Counted from the first letter of the stretch, positions 26,916-35,995 are shown. The stretch is 55,877 nt of DNA from Hyphomicrobiales bacterium (GCA_009377695.1 WHTP01000024.1:1-55877); one strand, 5' to 3'. Notes: generated from the sequence alone by a model not told the origin. A program made the numbers and translations.

Positions 26916-26931
26916 TTTAGAACCATTCTAA
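26916..26931 (+). promoter_or_regulatory. Iron control element (ICE box), predicted Irr site
   Basis: TTTAGAACCATTCTAA is a near-perfect inverted repeat matching the ICE consensus TTTAGAA-N3-TTCTAAA apart from the last base. Irr is the Fur-family, haem-responsive iron regulator of Rhizobiales, and ICE boxes are known upstream of suf genes in this order. It lies 187 bp before the first gene of the SUF operon and in a local AT-rich patch, which suits a promoter. Confidence 0.72.
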
Positions 26932-27117
26932 TTTTTGGCAAGGCGGCACCGGACTGGTTGTCTCAAGTGCCCGTGCCAGGCGGTCGCGGCAGGCGCTTTT
27001 TAGCACGAGTGCAGGGACAAAGAGCAAGTGTTTCAGAAGCGTTTGGGTGTTCCCGCCTTTCGCGGTAATTCCCCAAGGAAAGCCGCAAGGTTAGTCGCCG
27101 CACCAAGACCGGAAACC

Positions 27118-28278
27118 ATGACGGAACGGGCCTATCTCGACTGGAATGCAACCGCGCCCCTGCGCCCGCAGGCGCGCGCCGCCATGGTTGCGGCCATGGA
27201 GACTGTCGGGAACCCGTCGTCGGTGCATACCGAGGGTCGCGCGGCGCGGCAGATCCTTGACGAGGCCCGGGAGCGGGTGGCGGCAGCGGTGGGGGCGGAG
27301 CCGCGCGACGTGATCTTCACCTCCGGCGGTTCGGAAGCGAATGCGCTCGCGCTCAGCCGGAGCATCGAGCATTTGGGCGCCCCTTGCGCTGTGGCGATTG
27401 CCTCCGACATCGAGCACGTCTCGGTGCTGGCGGGCGGCGATTTCGAGACCGTCGAACGGTTCGGTGCGGGTCGCGACGGCGTGGCCTCGATGGATGACCT
27501 GCAGGCGTGCCTGAGGGCGGGCTCTGCGAGGGGCGCCAAGCCGCTGGTCGCCTTGATGCTGGCCAACAACGAGACCGGCGTGATCCAGTCTGTCCGCGAA
27601 GCGGCCGAGCTCGTGCACGGCGCGGGCGGCCTGCTGCATGTCGACGCGGTGCAGGCGCTTGGAAAGATATCCCTCGATATCAAGGAATTGGGGGCGGACC
27701 TTTTGGCCATTTCGGCGCACAAGGTCGGCGGACCCATGGGTGTCGGTGCGCTGATCGTCGGCAGCGAGGGGGTGCATGTGCGCGGCTCCCGTTTCGGCGG
27801 CGGGCAGGAGCGCAGCCGGCGCGGCGGGACGGAGAATGTGGCCGGCATTGCCGGCTTTGGCGCCGCCTTGCTGGAATCCACCCGCGACCTCGATGGCGAG
27901 GCGCAGCGGCTTTCGGGCCTGCGGGCGCGGCTGGAAAGCGGGCTCAAGGCGATCTGGCCGCAGACCATCATCTTCGGCGAGAGGGCACCCCGCGTGGCCA
28001 ATACGCTGCAGTTCGCCGTGCCCGGGATCAAGGCGCAGATCGCCCTGATGGCGCTTGACCTCGATGGAATCGCGGTTTCTTCCGGCTCCGCCTGCTCGTC
28101 CGGAACCATGAAATTCTCGGAGGTCGTCCGGAGCATGGGTTATGAGCTTGAGGTGGCCGAAAGCGCGGTCCGCGTGAGCATGGGGTGGACCACGACCGAG
28201 GCCGAAATCGATTGTTTTCTCGATGCTTGGAGAAAGCTGTCGCAATCACTACTTAAGAGACGAGAAATCGCTGCTTAA
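27118..28278 (+). CDS. Cysteine desulfurase (IscS/NifS-like), first gene of the SUF operon
   Basis: A 386-aa class V aminotransferase-fold PLP enzyme releasing sulfur from cysteine. It starts TERAYLDWNATAPLRPQ, the PLP lysine is K202 in ISAHKVGGPMG, and the persulfide Cys is C326 in SSGSACSSGTMK. The extended active loop with Cys makes it an IscS/NifS-type (group I) enzyme, in contrast to the SufS-type enzyme later in the operon. ATG 27118 was chosen; the frame is open upstream but not protein-like. It is followed by sufB after 90 bp. Confidence 0.93.
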   Translation: MTERAYLDWNATAPLRPQARAAMVAAMETVGNPSSVHTEGRAARQILDEARERVAAAVGAEPRDVIFTSGGSEANALALSRSIEHLGAPCAVAIASDIEHVSVLAGGDFETVERFGAGRDGVASMDDLQACLRAGSARGAKPLVALMLANNETGVIQSVREAAELVHGAGGLLHVDAVQALGKISLDIKELGADLLAISAHKVGGPMGVGALIVGSEGVHVRGSRFGGGQERSRRGGTENVAGIAGFGAALLESTRDLDGEAQRLSGLRARLESGLKAIWPQTIIFGERAPRVANTLQFAVPGIKAQIALMALDLDGIAVSSGSACSSGTMKFSEVVRSMGYELEVAESAVRVSMGWTTTEAEIDCFLDAWRKLSQSLLKRREIAA

Positions 28279-28368
28279 ACCACCGTTCGAAAGGTAGCTC
28301 GCACACGCGGACGACCATAGAACCGACCGATCCAACCCGCGGTCCTTGAAACCGCAGCGGAGGGAAGA

Positions 28369-29880
28369 ATGCCGGCCGTACAAGAGACGGTGGACCAGGT
28401 CCGCCGCATCGACGTTGACCAATACAAGTACGGGTTCGAGACGCTGATCGAATCCGACAAGGCCCCCAGGGGCCTGAACGACGACGTCATCCGCTTCATC
28501 TCGGCGAAGAAGAACGAGCCGCAATGGATGCTCGATTGGCGGCTCGAGGCCTATCGGCGCTGGCAGACCATGCGCGAACCGACCTGGGCGAAGGTTCACT
28601 ACCCGCCGATCGACTATCAGGACCTCTATTACTACTCGGCTCCCAAGAAGAAGGACGGGCCGAAGTCGCTTGACGAGATCGACCCGGAGATCCTTGAGAC
28701 CTACCGCAAGCTCGGCATCCCGCTGCGCGAGCAGGAGGTATTGCTCGGTGTGCAGCGTCCGGCCGGCGATGACGCCGACGGCGAGGGCCAAACCAACGGC
28801 AAGAGGGTGGCGGTCGACGCGGTCTTCGATTCGGTCTCGGTCGCGACCACCTTCAAGGAGGAGCTCGGCAAGGCGGGCGTCCTGTTCATGCCGATCTCCG
28901 AGGCGCTGCAGGAGCATCCCGAGCTGGTGAAGAAGTATCTCGGCACGGTTGTGCCGGTCACCGACAACTTCTTCGCCACCCTCAACTCGGCGGTGTTTTC
29001 CGACGGCTCGTTCGTCTATGTGCCGCCGGGTGTGCGCTGCCCGATGGAGCTCTCGACCTACTTCCGCATCAACGAGCGCAACACCGGGCAGTTCGAGCGC
29101 ACGCTGATCATCGCCGACAAGGGCAGCTATGTCAGTTATCTCGAAGGCTGCACGGCGCCCTCGCGCGACGAGAACCAGCTGCATGCCGCGGTGGTCGAGC
29201 TGATCGCGCTCGACGATGCCGAGATCAAATACTCGACCATCCAGAACTGGTACCCGGGCGACAGGGAAGGCAAGGGCGGCGTCTACAACTTCGTCACCAA
29301 GCGTGGCGACTGTCGCGGCGCGCGCTCGAAGATCTCCTGGACCCAGCTCGAGACCGGCTCGGCGATTACCTGGAAGTATCCGAGCTGCATCTTGCGTGGC
29401 GATGACTCGCGCGGCGAGTTCTATTCGATCGCGATCTCGAACGGTCACCAGCAGGTCGATTCAGGCACCAAGATGCTGCATCTCGGCAAGAACACGATCA
29501 GCCGGATCATCTCGAAGGGCATCGCCGCCGGCAAATCGCAGAACACGTATCGGGGACTTGTGAGCGCACATCGCAAGGCCAAGAACGCGCGCAACTTCAC
29601 CAATTGCGACTCGCTCCTGATCGGCGAGAAGTGCGGCGCCCACACGGTGCCCTATATCGAGGCGAAGAATTCCTCCGCCGTGATCGAGCACGAAGCGACC
29701 ACCTCGAAGATCTCCGAGGACACGCTGTTCTACTGCATGCAGCGCGGGCTCTCGCAAGAGGAGGCGGTGGCGCTGGTGGTCAACGGCTTCGTCAAGGACG
29801 TGCTGCAGACGCTGCCGATGGAGTTCGCAGTCGAGGCGCAGAAGCTGATCTCGGTCAGCTTGGAAGGCTCAGTTGGTTAG
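28369..29880 (+). CDS. sufB: Fe-S cluster assembly scaffold subunit SufB
   Basis: A 503-aa SufB, the scaffold subunit of the cytoplasmic SufBCD complex. The conserved C-terminal beta-helix is clear: [32 protein letters not shown], then [19 protein letters not shown] with C422 at the place of the cluster-building cysteine of E. coli SufB, and [10 protein letters not shown] with the conserved Glu. The ribosome binding site GGAGGGAAG is directly upstream. It is followed by sufC 32 bp later. Confidence 0.97.
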   Translation: MPAVQETVDQVRRIDVDQYKYGFETLIESDKAPRGLNDDVIRFISAKKNEPQWMLDWRLEAYRRWQTMREPTWAKVHYPPIDYQDLYYYSAPKKKDGPKSLDEIDPEILETYRKLGIPLREQEVLLGVQRPAGDDADGEGQTNGKRVAVDAVFDSVSVATTFKEELGKAGVLFMPISEALQEHPELVKKYLGTVVPVTDNFFATLNSAVFSDGSFVYVPPGVRCPMELSTYFRINERNTGQFERTLIIADKGSYVSYLEGCTAPSRDENQLHAAVVELIALDDAEIKYSTIQNWYPGDREGKGGVYNFVTKRGDCRGARSKISWTQLETGSAITWKYPSCILRGDDSRGEFYSIAISNGHQQVDSGTKMLHLGKNTISRIISKGIAAGKSQNTYRGLVSAHRKAKNARNFTNCDSLLIGEKCGAHTVPYIEAKNSSAVIEHEATTSKISEDTLFYCMQRGLSQEEAVALVVNGFVKDVLQTLPMEFAVEAQKLISVSLEGSVG

Positions 29881-29912
29881 TACGCCGAAGAGCTCGATAG
29901 GACTACCTTTCA

Positions 29913-30671
29913 ATGGCTTTGCTTGAAATCAAGAACCTGCACGTCGAGGTCGACGGCAAACAGATTCTCAACGGGCTTAGCCTGGCCGTCGAGAAGGGCC
30001 AGATCGCAGCCATCATGGGCCCGAACGGCTCCGGCAAGTCGACGCTCGCGCATGTGCTCGCGGGTAAGGCTGACTATGAGGTGACCAGCGGGCAGGTGTT
30101 GTTCAACGGCGAGGATTTGCTTGCGATGTCGCCTGACGAACGCGCCGCCAAAGGCATGTTCCTCGCGTTCCAGTATCCGCTGGAGATTCCGGGTGTCGCC
30201 ACCATGACCTTCCTGCGCACGGCGCTCAATGCGCAGCGCAAGAAGCGCGGCGAGGAGGAGCTGTCGCCGCCCGACTTCAACCGGCGCGTTTTCGATGTCG
30301 CTGCGAAGCTCGAGATCGACCGGGACATGCTTCGGCGCGGCGTCAATGTCGGCTTCTCCGGCGGCGAGAAAAAGCGCAACGAGGTGCTGCAGATGGCGCT
30401 GCTGGAGCCGAAGCTGTGCGTGCTCGACGAGACCGACTCGGGCCTCGATATCGACGCGCTCAAGGTGGTGGCGGAGGGCGTCAACCGGCTGCGCTCGCCC
30501 GAACGCTCGTTCGTGCTCATCACGCACTATCAGCGGCTCCTCAACTACATCATCCCGGACGTGGTGCATGTGCTCTCGCGCGGCCGCATCGCGCGCTCGG
30601 GCGGCAAGGAACTGGCGCACGAGCTCGAAGCGCGGGGCTACGCGCAATACCAGGAAGAGTTAGCGTCATGA
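29913..30671 (+). CDS. sufC: SUF system ATPase SufC
   Basis: A 252-aa soluble ABC-type ATPase of the SufBCD complex. It shows Walker A GPNGSGKST, a Q-loop FLAFQYPLEIPG, the signature FSGGEKKRNE and Walker B CVLDETDSGLD; the Asp-Ser-Gly-Leu-Asp form and the KKRNE variant are typical of SufC. ATP use drives scaffold rearrangement for Fe-S cluster assembly. Its stop overlaps the sufD start as ATGA. Confidence 0.97.
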   Translation: MALLEIKNLHVEVDGKQILNGLSLAVEKGQIAAIMGPNGSGKSTLAHVLAGKADYEVTSGQVLFNGEDLLAMSPDERAAKGMFLAFQYPLEIPGVATMTFLRTALNAQRKKRGEEELSPPDFNRRVFDVAAKLEIDRDMLRRGVNVGFSGGEKKRNEVLQMALLEPKLCVLDETDSGLDIDALKVVAEGVNRLRSPERSFVLITHYQRLLNYIIPDVVHVLSRGRIARSGGKELAHELEARGYAQYQEELAS

Positions 30672-31990
30672 ACGCCGAGATTCGGCCGATCAAGACCGCG
30701 GCTGAAACGACGTTGAGCACGGCATTCGCGTCGGCGAAAGGCCGTCTACCTGGGCTCGCTGCACTGCGCGAATCTGAATTCAAGCGATTCGAGACAGCGG
30801 GCCTGCCGCACCGGCGGGTCGAGGAATGGAAATATACCGACCTCCGCGCACTGATGCGCGACGCGAAGCCGTTGGCGGCGCCGCCCGGCGCGGACGCGAA
30901 GGTGCGCGCCAAGGATGCTGGCGCGGCGCTGGCGGCCGTCGAAGGCCGGCGCATCGTCCTGGTCGACGGCGCGTTCGTACCTGAATTGTCGGATTTTGCC
31001 GGGCTTGAGGGCGGACTCACCATCCGGTCGATGGCTGAGGCGCTGGCGGCCGGCGATGCGGCGGTCGCCGAGCGACTCGGCCGGATCGTCCCGACCGATA
31101 ACGTTGCAGTCGCGCTCAACACCGCATTCATGGGAGACGGCGTCGTCATCGAGGTGGCTGCCGGCGCGGCACTGACGCGGCCGCTGCATCTCGTGTTCTT
31201 CAATTCCGGTGGCGCTCCGGCTTCGGTGTTCACCCGCTCGCTCGCCGTGATCGGCAAGGGCGCGCGGGCGATGCTGATCGAGAGTCACGAGGGCACGCCC
31301 GGCAGCGACTATCAGGTCAACACCGCGCTTGAAATCGAAGTCGGCGACGAGGCGCATGTCGATCACATCAAAATCACCGGCGAGGGCGCAGGCTCCCTGC
31401 ATGTCTCGAGCCTGATGGCTGCGGTCGGCGCGCACGCGCGGTTCAACGAATTCCTGTTTACCACTGGGGCTGCGGTCGTTCGCAATCAAATGTTCATCCA
31501 TTTCAAGGGCGAGGGGACGGTTGCCGGCATCCGCGGGGCGACGCTGTTGAACGGGCGTCAGCATGCGGACACGACGCTGGTCGCCGATCACACCGCCGGC
31601 GCCTGCATCAGCCGCGAGGTGTTCAAGACGGTGCTCGATGGCGAAAGCCGCGGCGTGTTCCAGGGCAAGATCATCGTGCAGTCGCATGCGCAGAAGACTG
31701 ATGCCAAGATGGCCGCCCTTGCGCTGCTGCTGTCGGAGGAGGCCGAGGCCGACAGCAAGCCCGAGCTCGAGATCTTTGCCGACGACGTCCAGTGCGGCCA
31801 CGGCGCTACCACCGGCGCGCTCGACGATGACCTGCTGTTCTACCTGCATGCGCGCGGCATTCCTCCCAAAGAGGCCGAGGCGCTGATGATCCAGGCCTTC
31901 GTCGGTGAAGCCATTGAGGGCATCGAGCATGCCGGGCTGCGCGACACGCTGCTCGAACACGTCGCCGCTTGGCTCAAGACGCGGAGGTGA
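30668..31990 (+). CDS. sufD: Fe-S cluster assembly protein SufD
   Basis: A 440-aa SufB paralogue that pairs with SufB on SufC. The N-terminus has GLPHRRVEEWKYTDLRAL and the C-terminus EIFADDVQCGHGATTGALDD, with H378 matching the conserved His of SufD, followed by LFYLHARGIPPKEAEALMI. ATG 30668 is set by the ATGA overlap with sufC; the frame continues upstream only as a shadow inside sufC. sufS starts 4 bp after its stop. Confidence 0.96.
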   Translation: MNAEIRPIKTAAETTLSTAFASAKGRLPGLAALRESEFKRFETAGLPHRRVEEWKYTDLRALMRDAKPLAAPPGADAKVRAKDAGAALAAVEGRRIVLVDGAFVPELSDFAGLEGGLTIRSMAEALAAGDAAVAERLGRIVPTDNVAVALNTAFMGDGVVIEVAAGAALTRPLHLVFFNSGGAPASVFTRSLAVIGKGARAMLIESHEGTPGSDYQVNTALEIEVGDEAHVDHIKITGEGAGSLHVSSLMAAVGAHARFNEFLFTTGAAVVRNQMFIHFKGEGTVAGIRGATLLNGRQHADTTLVADHTAGACISREVFKTVLDGESRGVFQGKIIVQSHAQKTDAKMAALALLLSEEAEADSKPELEIFADDVQCGHGATTGALDDDLLFYLHARGIPPKEAEALMIQAFVGEAIEGIEHAGLRDTLLEHVAAWLKTRR

Positions 31991-31993
31991 TGC

Positions 31994-33235
31994 ATGCATC
32001 CCGCCGTCGCCAATGGCAGCTATGACGTCAACCGCATCCGCGAGGATTTTCCAATTCTCGGCATGCAGGTCTACGGCAAGCCGCTCATCTATCTCGACAA
32101 TGCGGCGTCGGCGCAGAAGCCGACGGCGGTGCTCGACCGCATCCAGCACGCCTACACCGCTGAATACTCCAACGTGCATCGCGGGCTGCACTATCTGGCC
32201 AACACCGCGACCGAGGCCTATGAGGGCGCGCGCGAGAAGGTGCGCGGCTTCCTCAATGCCGGCCGCCCCGAGGAGATCATCTTCACCCGCAACGCCACCG
32301 AGGCGATCAATCTGGTCGCCTATACCTTCGGCCGCGAGCGCCTGAAGGAGAGCGACGAGATCGTCATTTCGATCATGGAGCATCACTCCAACATCGTACC
32401 GTGGCATTTCCTGCGCGAGCGCCAGGGCGCGGTGATCAAGTGGGCGCCGGTTGACGACGATGGCAACTTCTTGATCGACGAGTTCGAGAAGCTGCTCACT
32501 CCGCGCACCAAGATGGTCGCGCTCACCCACATGTCGAATGCACTCGGCACCATCGTGCCAGTGAAAGAGGCGGTGAAACTCGCGCACGCGCGCGGCATTC
32601 CGGTGCTGATCGACGGCAGCCAGGCGGCGGTGCATCTCGATGTCGATGTCGCCGACATCGGCTGCGATTTCTATGTGTTCACCGGGCATAAGCTCTATGG
32701 GCCGTCCGGAGTCGGCGTGCTCTACGGCAAATACGATCTCCTCGCTGCGATGCCGCCGTTCAACGGCGGCGGCGAAATGATCCGCGAGGTGTTCGAGGAT
32801 CGCGTCATCTATGGCGAGCCGCCGCACAAGTTCGAGGCCGGCACGCCCTCGATCGTGCAGGCGATCGGCCTTGGCGCCGCCATCGACTATGTCGACTCGA
32901 TCGGCAAGGCGCGCATCCGTGCGCACGAGACCGAGCTGCTCAACTATGCGACCGATCGGCTGCGCGGGATTAACTCGCTGCGCATCATCGGTAACGCAAA
33001 GGACAAGGGCGCGATCATCTCGTTCGAGGTGAAGGGCGCGCATCCGCACGACATCGCCACCATCATCGACCGTTCGGGCGTCGCGGTCCGCGCCGGTACC
33101 CATTGCGTGATGCCGCTGTTGGCGCGTTTCGGCGTCACCGCCACCTGCCGCGCCTCGTTCGCTCTGTACAACACCAAGGCGGAGGTCGACCGCCTCGCCG
33201 AGGCCTTGATCAAGGCGCAAGATTTTTTCGCATGA
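31994..33235 (+). CDS. sufS: Cysteine desulfurase SufS
   Basis: A 413-aa group II cysteine desulfurase. PLP lysine K233 is in FTGHKLYGPSGVGVLYG, and the catalytic C371 is in RAGTHCVMPLLARFG, within the short loop that makes SufS enzymes depend on an acceptor such as SufE or SufU. No such partner gene is in the operon. The ribosome binding site GGAGGTG overlaps the end of sufD. The 12-bp gap to the next gene supports co-transcription. Confidence 0.96.
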   Translation: MHPAVANGSYDVNRIREDFPILGMQVYGKPLIYLDNAASAQKPTAVLDRIQHAYTAEYSNVHRGLHYLANTATEAYEGAREKVRGFLNAGRPEEIIFTRNATEAINLVAYTFGRERLKESDEIVISIMEHHSNIVPWHFLRERQGAVIKWAPVDDDGNFLIDEFEKLLTPRTKMVALTHMSNALGTIVPVKEAVKLAHARGIPVLIDGSQAAVHLDVDVADIGCDFYVFTGHKLYGPSGVGVLYGKYDLLAAMPPFNGGGEMIREVFEDRVIYGEPPHKFEAGTPSIVQAIGLGAAIDYVDSIGKARIRAHETELLNYATDRLRGINSLRIIGNAKDKGAIISFEVKGAHPHDIATIIDRSGVAVRAGTHCVMPLLARFGVTATCRASFALYNTKAEVDRLAEALIKAQDFFA

Positions 33236-33247
33236 ACGGGTTTTCGC

Positions 33248-33655
33248 ATGAGTGACCAGGACGAAACCAAGACGGCAGCGGTTGACGCCACGCAGCCTGC
33301 GGCGACAGACGCGCCACCGACATCCGGCAGCGCGCTGCCGGAGGCAGAGATCGCACGGCTGACCGACGAGATCGTTGCCGGCCTGAAGACCGTCTACGAT
33401 CCGGAGATTCCGGCCGACATCTACGAGCTTGGACTGATCTACCGGATCGACATCTCGGACGACCGCGAGGTGACCATCGACATGACACTTACCACGCCGA
33501 ACTGTCCGGCGGCGCAGGAGCTTCCGGTGATGGTCGAAAATGCGGTGTCGAGCGTGCCCGGCGTCGGGCAGGCCAAGGTGAACATCGTGTGGGACCCGCC
33601 GTGGGATCCGAGCCGGATGTCCGACGAGGCTCGAACGGTTCTCAACATGTGGTGA
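33248..33655 (+). CDS. sufT: SUF system maturation protein, SufT/DUF59 (MIP18) family
   Basis: A 135-aa protein with a low-complexity Ala/Thr/Pro N-terminus (about 1-32) and a DUF59 domain. That domain has EIVAGLKTVYDPEIPADIYELGL, YRIDISDDREVTIDMTLTTP and the conserved NCPAAQELP with its Cys. DUF59/SufT proteins help mature Fe-S enzymes downstream of the scaffold. The operon position between sufS and sufA is the common one in alphaproteobacteria. Confidence 0.92.
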   Translation: MSDQDETKTAAVDATQPAATDAPPTSGSALPEAEIARLTDEIVAGLKTVYDPEIPADIYELGLIYRIDISDDREVTIDMTLTTPNCPAAQELPVMVENAVSSVPGVGQAKVNIVWDPPWDPSRMSDEARTVLNMW

Positions 33656-33812
33656 GTTGCATGCGAGCATTGCGATGCCCACATTGGCGTATGAGCGGCA
33701 AATGAGTCATGCTCACCTCGTGTTCGTAGTTGCAACCAGTGGTTCGACTGATTGGAATTGGAATAGCTAAGAACACCGATCCTTGAGAGCGACAACGGGA
33801 GCCGAAGGAACA

Positions 33813-34193
33813 ATGGCCACGCCTCGACCGAGACCGCAGGTGGTCCGTCTGACGGACGCCGCCGCCGACCGCATCAAATACGTGATGGCGAACGCGACGA
33901 AGCCGGTGCTTGGCGTGCGCGTCGGCGTCAAGAACGGCGGCTGCGCCGGCATGACCTATACGATGGAATACGCGGAAGAAGTTGGCAAAGCCGACGAGGT
34001 AGTCGAGGACAAGGGCGTGCGCGTCCTGATCGATCCCAAGGCGGTGTTGTTCCTGCTCGGAACCGAGATGGACTACAAAAGCGACAAGATGTCGGCGCAG
34101 TTCGTCTTCAACAATCCGAACCAGACATCGGCTTGCGGCTGCGGCGAATCCGTGCAGCTCACGCCGGGTGGCGCGGCCGCGCCGTCCGCCTAA
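33813..34193 (+). CDS. sufA: A-type Fe-S carrier (SufA/IscA-like)
   Basis: A 126-aa A-type scaffold/carrier. The three cluster-binding cysteines are visible: NGGCAGM in the middle and the C-terminal SACGCGES. It receives clusters from SufBCD and passes them to apoproteins. ATG 33813 has AAGGA at the right distance; the frame extends 10 codons upstream without support. A 157-bp gap separates it from the SufT-like gene, so it may also have its own promoter. Confidence 0.93.
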   Translation: MATPRPRPQVVRLTDAAADRIKYVMANATKPVLGVRVGVKNGGCAGMTYTMEYAEEVGKADEVVEDKGVRVLIDPKAVLFLLGTEMDYKSDKMSAQFVFNNPNQTSACGCGESVQLTPGGAAAPSA

Positions 34194-34231
34194 TTCTTTG
34201 GTCTGAAACAGTTGAATGTAACTCTGTATCT

Positions 34232-34304
34232 GTCACCCTGAGGCGCCCGAGCCATAAGCGCGTTTACGCGCGTCACGCACTTATGGCTCGCACCTCAGGA
34301 TGAC
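34232..34304. repeat. Long hairpin repeat after sufA, possible terminator
   Basis: A long imperfect stem runs from TCACCCTGAGGC-GC-CGAGCCATAAG (34233-34258) to CTTATGGCTCG-CACCTCAGGATGA (34280-34303), with a GC-rich internal loop. This CCTGAGG...CCTCAGG unit is a known kind of dispersed hairpin in Bradyrhizobiaceae. Its place after the last SUF gene suits termination, but there is no T tract. Confidence 0.7.
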
Positions 34305-34310
34305 GGGTCC

Positions 34311-34778
34311 ATGTCGGCCGATCAGATAGAGCGTCTCCGGAATAAACGCGTGGCTCCCGACGACATCGTCGAGCTGTTTTCATCCTTCGGCCCGGTCACG
34401 GTGCGCCGCATGTTTGGCGGCGCCGGCATCTATGCCGATGGCACGATGTTCGGCCTCGTCGCGGACGGCGTCATCTATCTCAAGACCGGTGAAAGCAACG
34501 CCACGATGTTCGAACGCGAACAGCTTGCGCCGTTCACGTTCTCGAAGCGCACGGGCGAGCATGTTGTGACGTCCTACCGGCGCATGCCGGACAGGCTTTA
34601 CGACGACCCCGACGAACTCGCGATCTGGGCACGCGCTGCCTTGGCGGCGGCTCATAACCCGAAGGTGCGCGGCAAGACCACGGTGAAAAACAAGACCACG
34701 GTGAAAAACAAGGCCACGGTGAAAAAGCGGCGGGAAAAAGCGAAGCCGTCACGCGCCAAAACAACGAAGCGGCGCTGA
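34311..34778 (+). CDS. TfoX N-terminal domain protein
   Basis: A 155-aa protein. The TfoX/Sxy N-terminal domain covers about residues 15-115: ELFSSFGPVTVRRMFGGAGI, YADGTMFGLVADGVIYLK and FTFSKRTGEHVVTSYRRMPD. The C-terminal TfoX helical domain is absent. The tail from about residue 120 is Lys/Arg-rich and built from an 18-bp tandem repeat, suggesting nucleic-acid binding. TfoX proteins control competence genes in gammaproteobacteria; the role in alphaproteobacteria is not settled. It is convergent with the diguanylate cyclase gene, with no space between stops. Confidence 0.86.
   Translation: MSADQIERLRNKRVAPDDIVELFSSFGPVTVRRMFGGAGIYADGTMFGLVADGVIYLKTGESNATMFEREQLAPFTFSKRTGEHVVTSYRRMPDRLYDDPDELAIWARAALAAAHNPKVRGKTTVKNKTTVKNKATVKKRREKAKPSRAKTTKRR
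34674..34727 (+). repeat. 18-bp tandem repeat inside the TfoX-like gene
   Basis: Three units of AAGACCACGGTGAAAAAC at 34674-34691, 34692-34709 and 34710-34727; the third differs by two bases. They encode KTTVKN, KTTVKN and KATVKK. Being a multiple of three, changes in copy number would lengthen or shorten the basic tail without a frameshift. Confidence 0.9.
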
Positions 34779-35840
34779 TCAGGCGACCTTGGGCTTGGCC
34801 GGAGTGACGATCTGGGTCTCGCCGACCACCTGATTGCGGCCATTGCGCTTGGCGGCATAAAGGCAGGCATCGGCCCGTTCAATCAGGGCCTGGGGTGTGT
34901 CGTCGGCGCGCAGCGCGGCCACGCCCACCGAGATCGTGACGCGGCCGAGATGTTCGCCGGTCGAGCGTTTCATCAACTCCTTGGCTGTGACCGAGCGCCG
35001 GATGTGATCAGCGACGATGATCGCGGAGCTTAAAGCGGTGTGGGGCATCACGATCGCGAATTCCTCGCCGCCGTAGCGCGCGGCGATGTCCTGGCCCTTC
35101 ACGTTCTGCTTGATCGACAATGCGACCAGGCGGAGCACCTGATCGCCGGTGAGGTGGCCGAAGGTATCGTTGAACTTCTTGAAATGGTCGACGTCCATCA
35201 GCAGCAGTGAAAGGCGCTCGTTGCTCGCGCGGGCTTCAGCGATCGCCCGCAGCAGCGCGTCATCGAACGACTTGCGGTTGGCGAGCGTCGTCAATGGATC
35301 GATCAGGCTCTCGGTGCGGACGGCATCGAGGTGCTCCTGCAACTGGTCGATTTCCTGCTTGGAGGCCGAGAGGCGCGCTTCCAGCGTCTGATTGTTCTGC
35401 TGCATTTCCGCAGTCGCCTGCACCAGGCTCTCGACGATCGTGCGCACGGTCGGGTCGTCTGCGTCAGCGCCGAGCTTCTGCGAAACATTGGTGAGGTTCT
35501 CGGTGTAGCTCGATGCCGTGCCGGCGGCGGTGCCGATCATCGCCATCACCTGTTCGATCTCGTCCATCACCTTGGAGCCGACGCAGTCGATGCGGTCGGT
35601 GAACCGGCTCGGCGAGATGTAGGTTTCGTAGATGCGGTCGACGTCGGCTTCACCGAGCGTGCCGTTGCGTGACAGCGTTTCGTTGATGGTCTGGTTCAGC
35701 AATGGATTGTAGCCGGTCGCGTACGTGTACCAGATTTCGAAATGGCGGGGCGACGCCGGCTGCCGCAGGGCCTTGATCTGACCAAGTGCAATTTCCGCGA
35801 ACGCCATTGTGCGTTCGTGTTCGTCGGAAGGGATGGTCAT
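34779..35840 (-). CDS. GGDEF diguanylate cyclase with N-terminal helical region
   Basis: A 353-aa protein predicted to make cyclic di-GMP. Residues 1-170 are helical with no TM segment and include a coiled coil (about 140-175) that could dimerise it. The GGDEF domain (about 175-340) is complete: DPLTTLANRKSFD, LLLMDVDHFKKFND and ARYGGEEF with the active GGEEF at 257-261. The inhibitory RxxD site upstream reads KGQD (248-251), so product inhibition at the I-site is probably lost. No EAL domain is present. Confidence 0.94.
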   Translation of the reverse strand: MTIPSDEHERTMAFAEIALGQIKALRQPASPRHFEIWYTYATGYNPLLNQTINETLSRNGTLGEADVDRIYETYISPSRFTDRIDCVGSKVMDEIEQVMAMIGTAAGTASSYTENLTNVSQKLGADADDPTVRTIVESLVQATAEMQQNNQTLEARLSASKQEIDQLQEHLDAVRTESLIDPLTTLANRKSFDDALLRAIAEARASNERLSLLLMDVDHFKKFNDTFGHLTGDQVLRLVALSIKQNVKGQDIAARYGGEEFAIVMPHTALSSAIIVADHIRRSVTAKELMKRSTGEHLGRVTISVGVAALRADDTPQALIERADACLYAAKRNGRNQVVGETQIVTPAKPKVA

Positions 35841-35975
35841 ACCTTGCTCCGGCCGCTAGCAAGGGCGCCGCGGCCTACCCCGATTCGGTCGAATGAGCTA
35901 AGCGGTGTCGTGCCCCGCTGTGCGCCCAGATTATTTCACAGCGGTGAATAGGGGGTAAACGATGAAGCCTATTGA

Positions 35976-35995
35976 GCAACAACGATCGTTGTTGC
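35976..35995. promoter_or_regulatory. Perfect 20-bp palindrome between helicase stop and GGDEF promoter
   Basis: GCAACAACGATCGTTGTTGC is a perfect palindrome with no loop, two bases beyond the stop codon of the DEAD-box helicase. There is no T tract in either direction, so it reads more like a dimer-binding operator or a cruciform than a terminator. It lies about 135 bp upstream of the diverging diguanylate cyclase start, away from the usual core promoter. Confidence 0.55.

Noticed and set aside
27028-27117. 30-codon upstream extension of the cysteine desulfurase
   Set aside because: The enzyme family starts at TERAYLDWNATA; the extension has no similarity and covers leader sequence.
30746-33682. 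978-codon minus-strand open frame opposite sufD, sufS and sufT
   Set aside because: It is the antisense of well-conserved SUF genes in GC-rich DNA; composition is His/Asp/Arg-rich with no domain, so it is a shadow.
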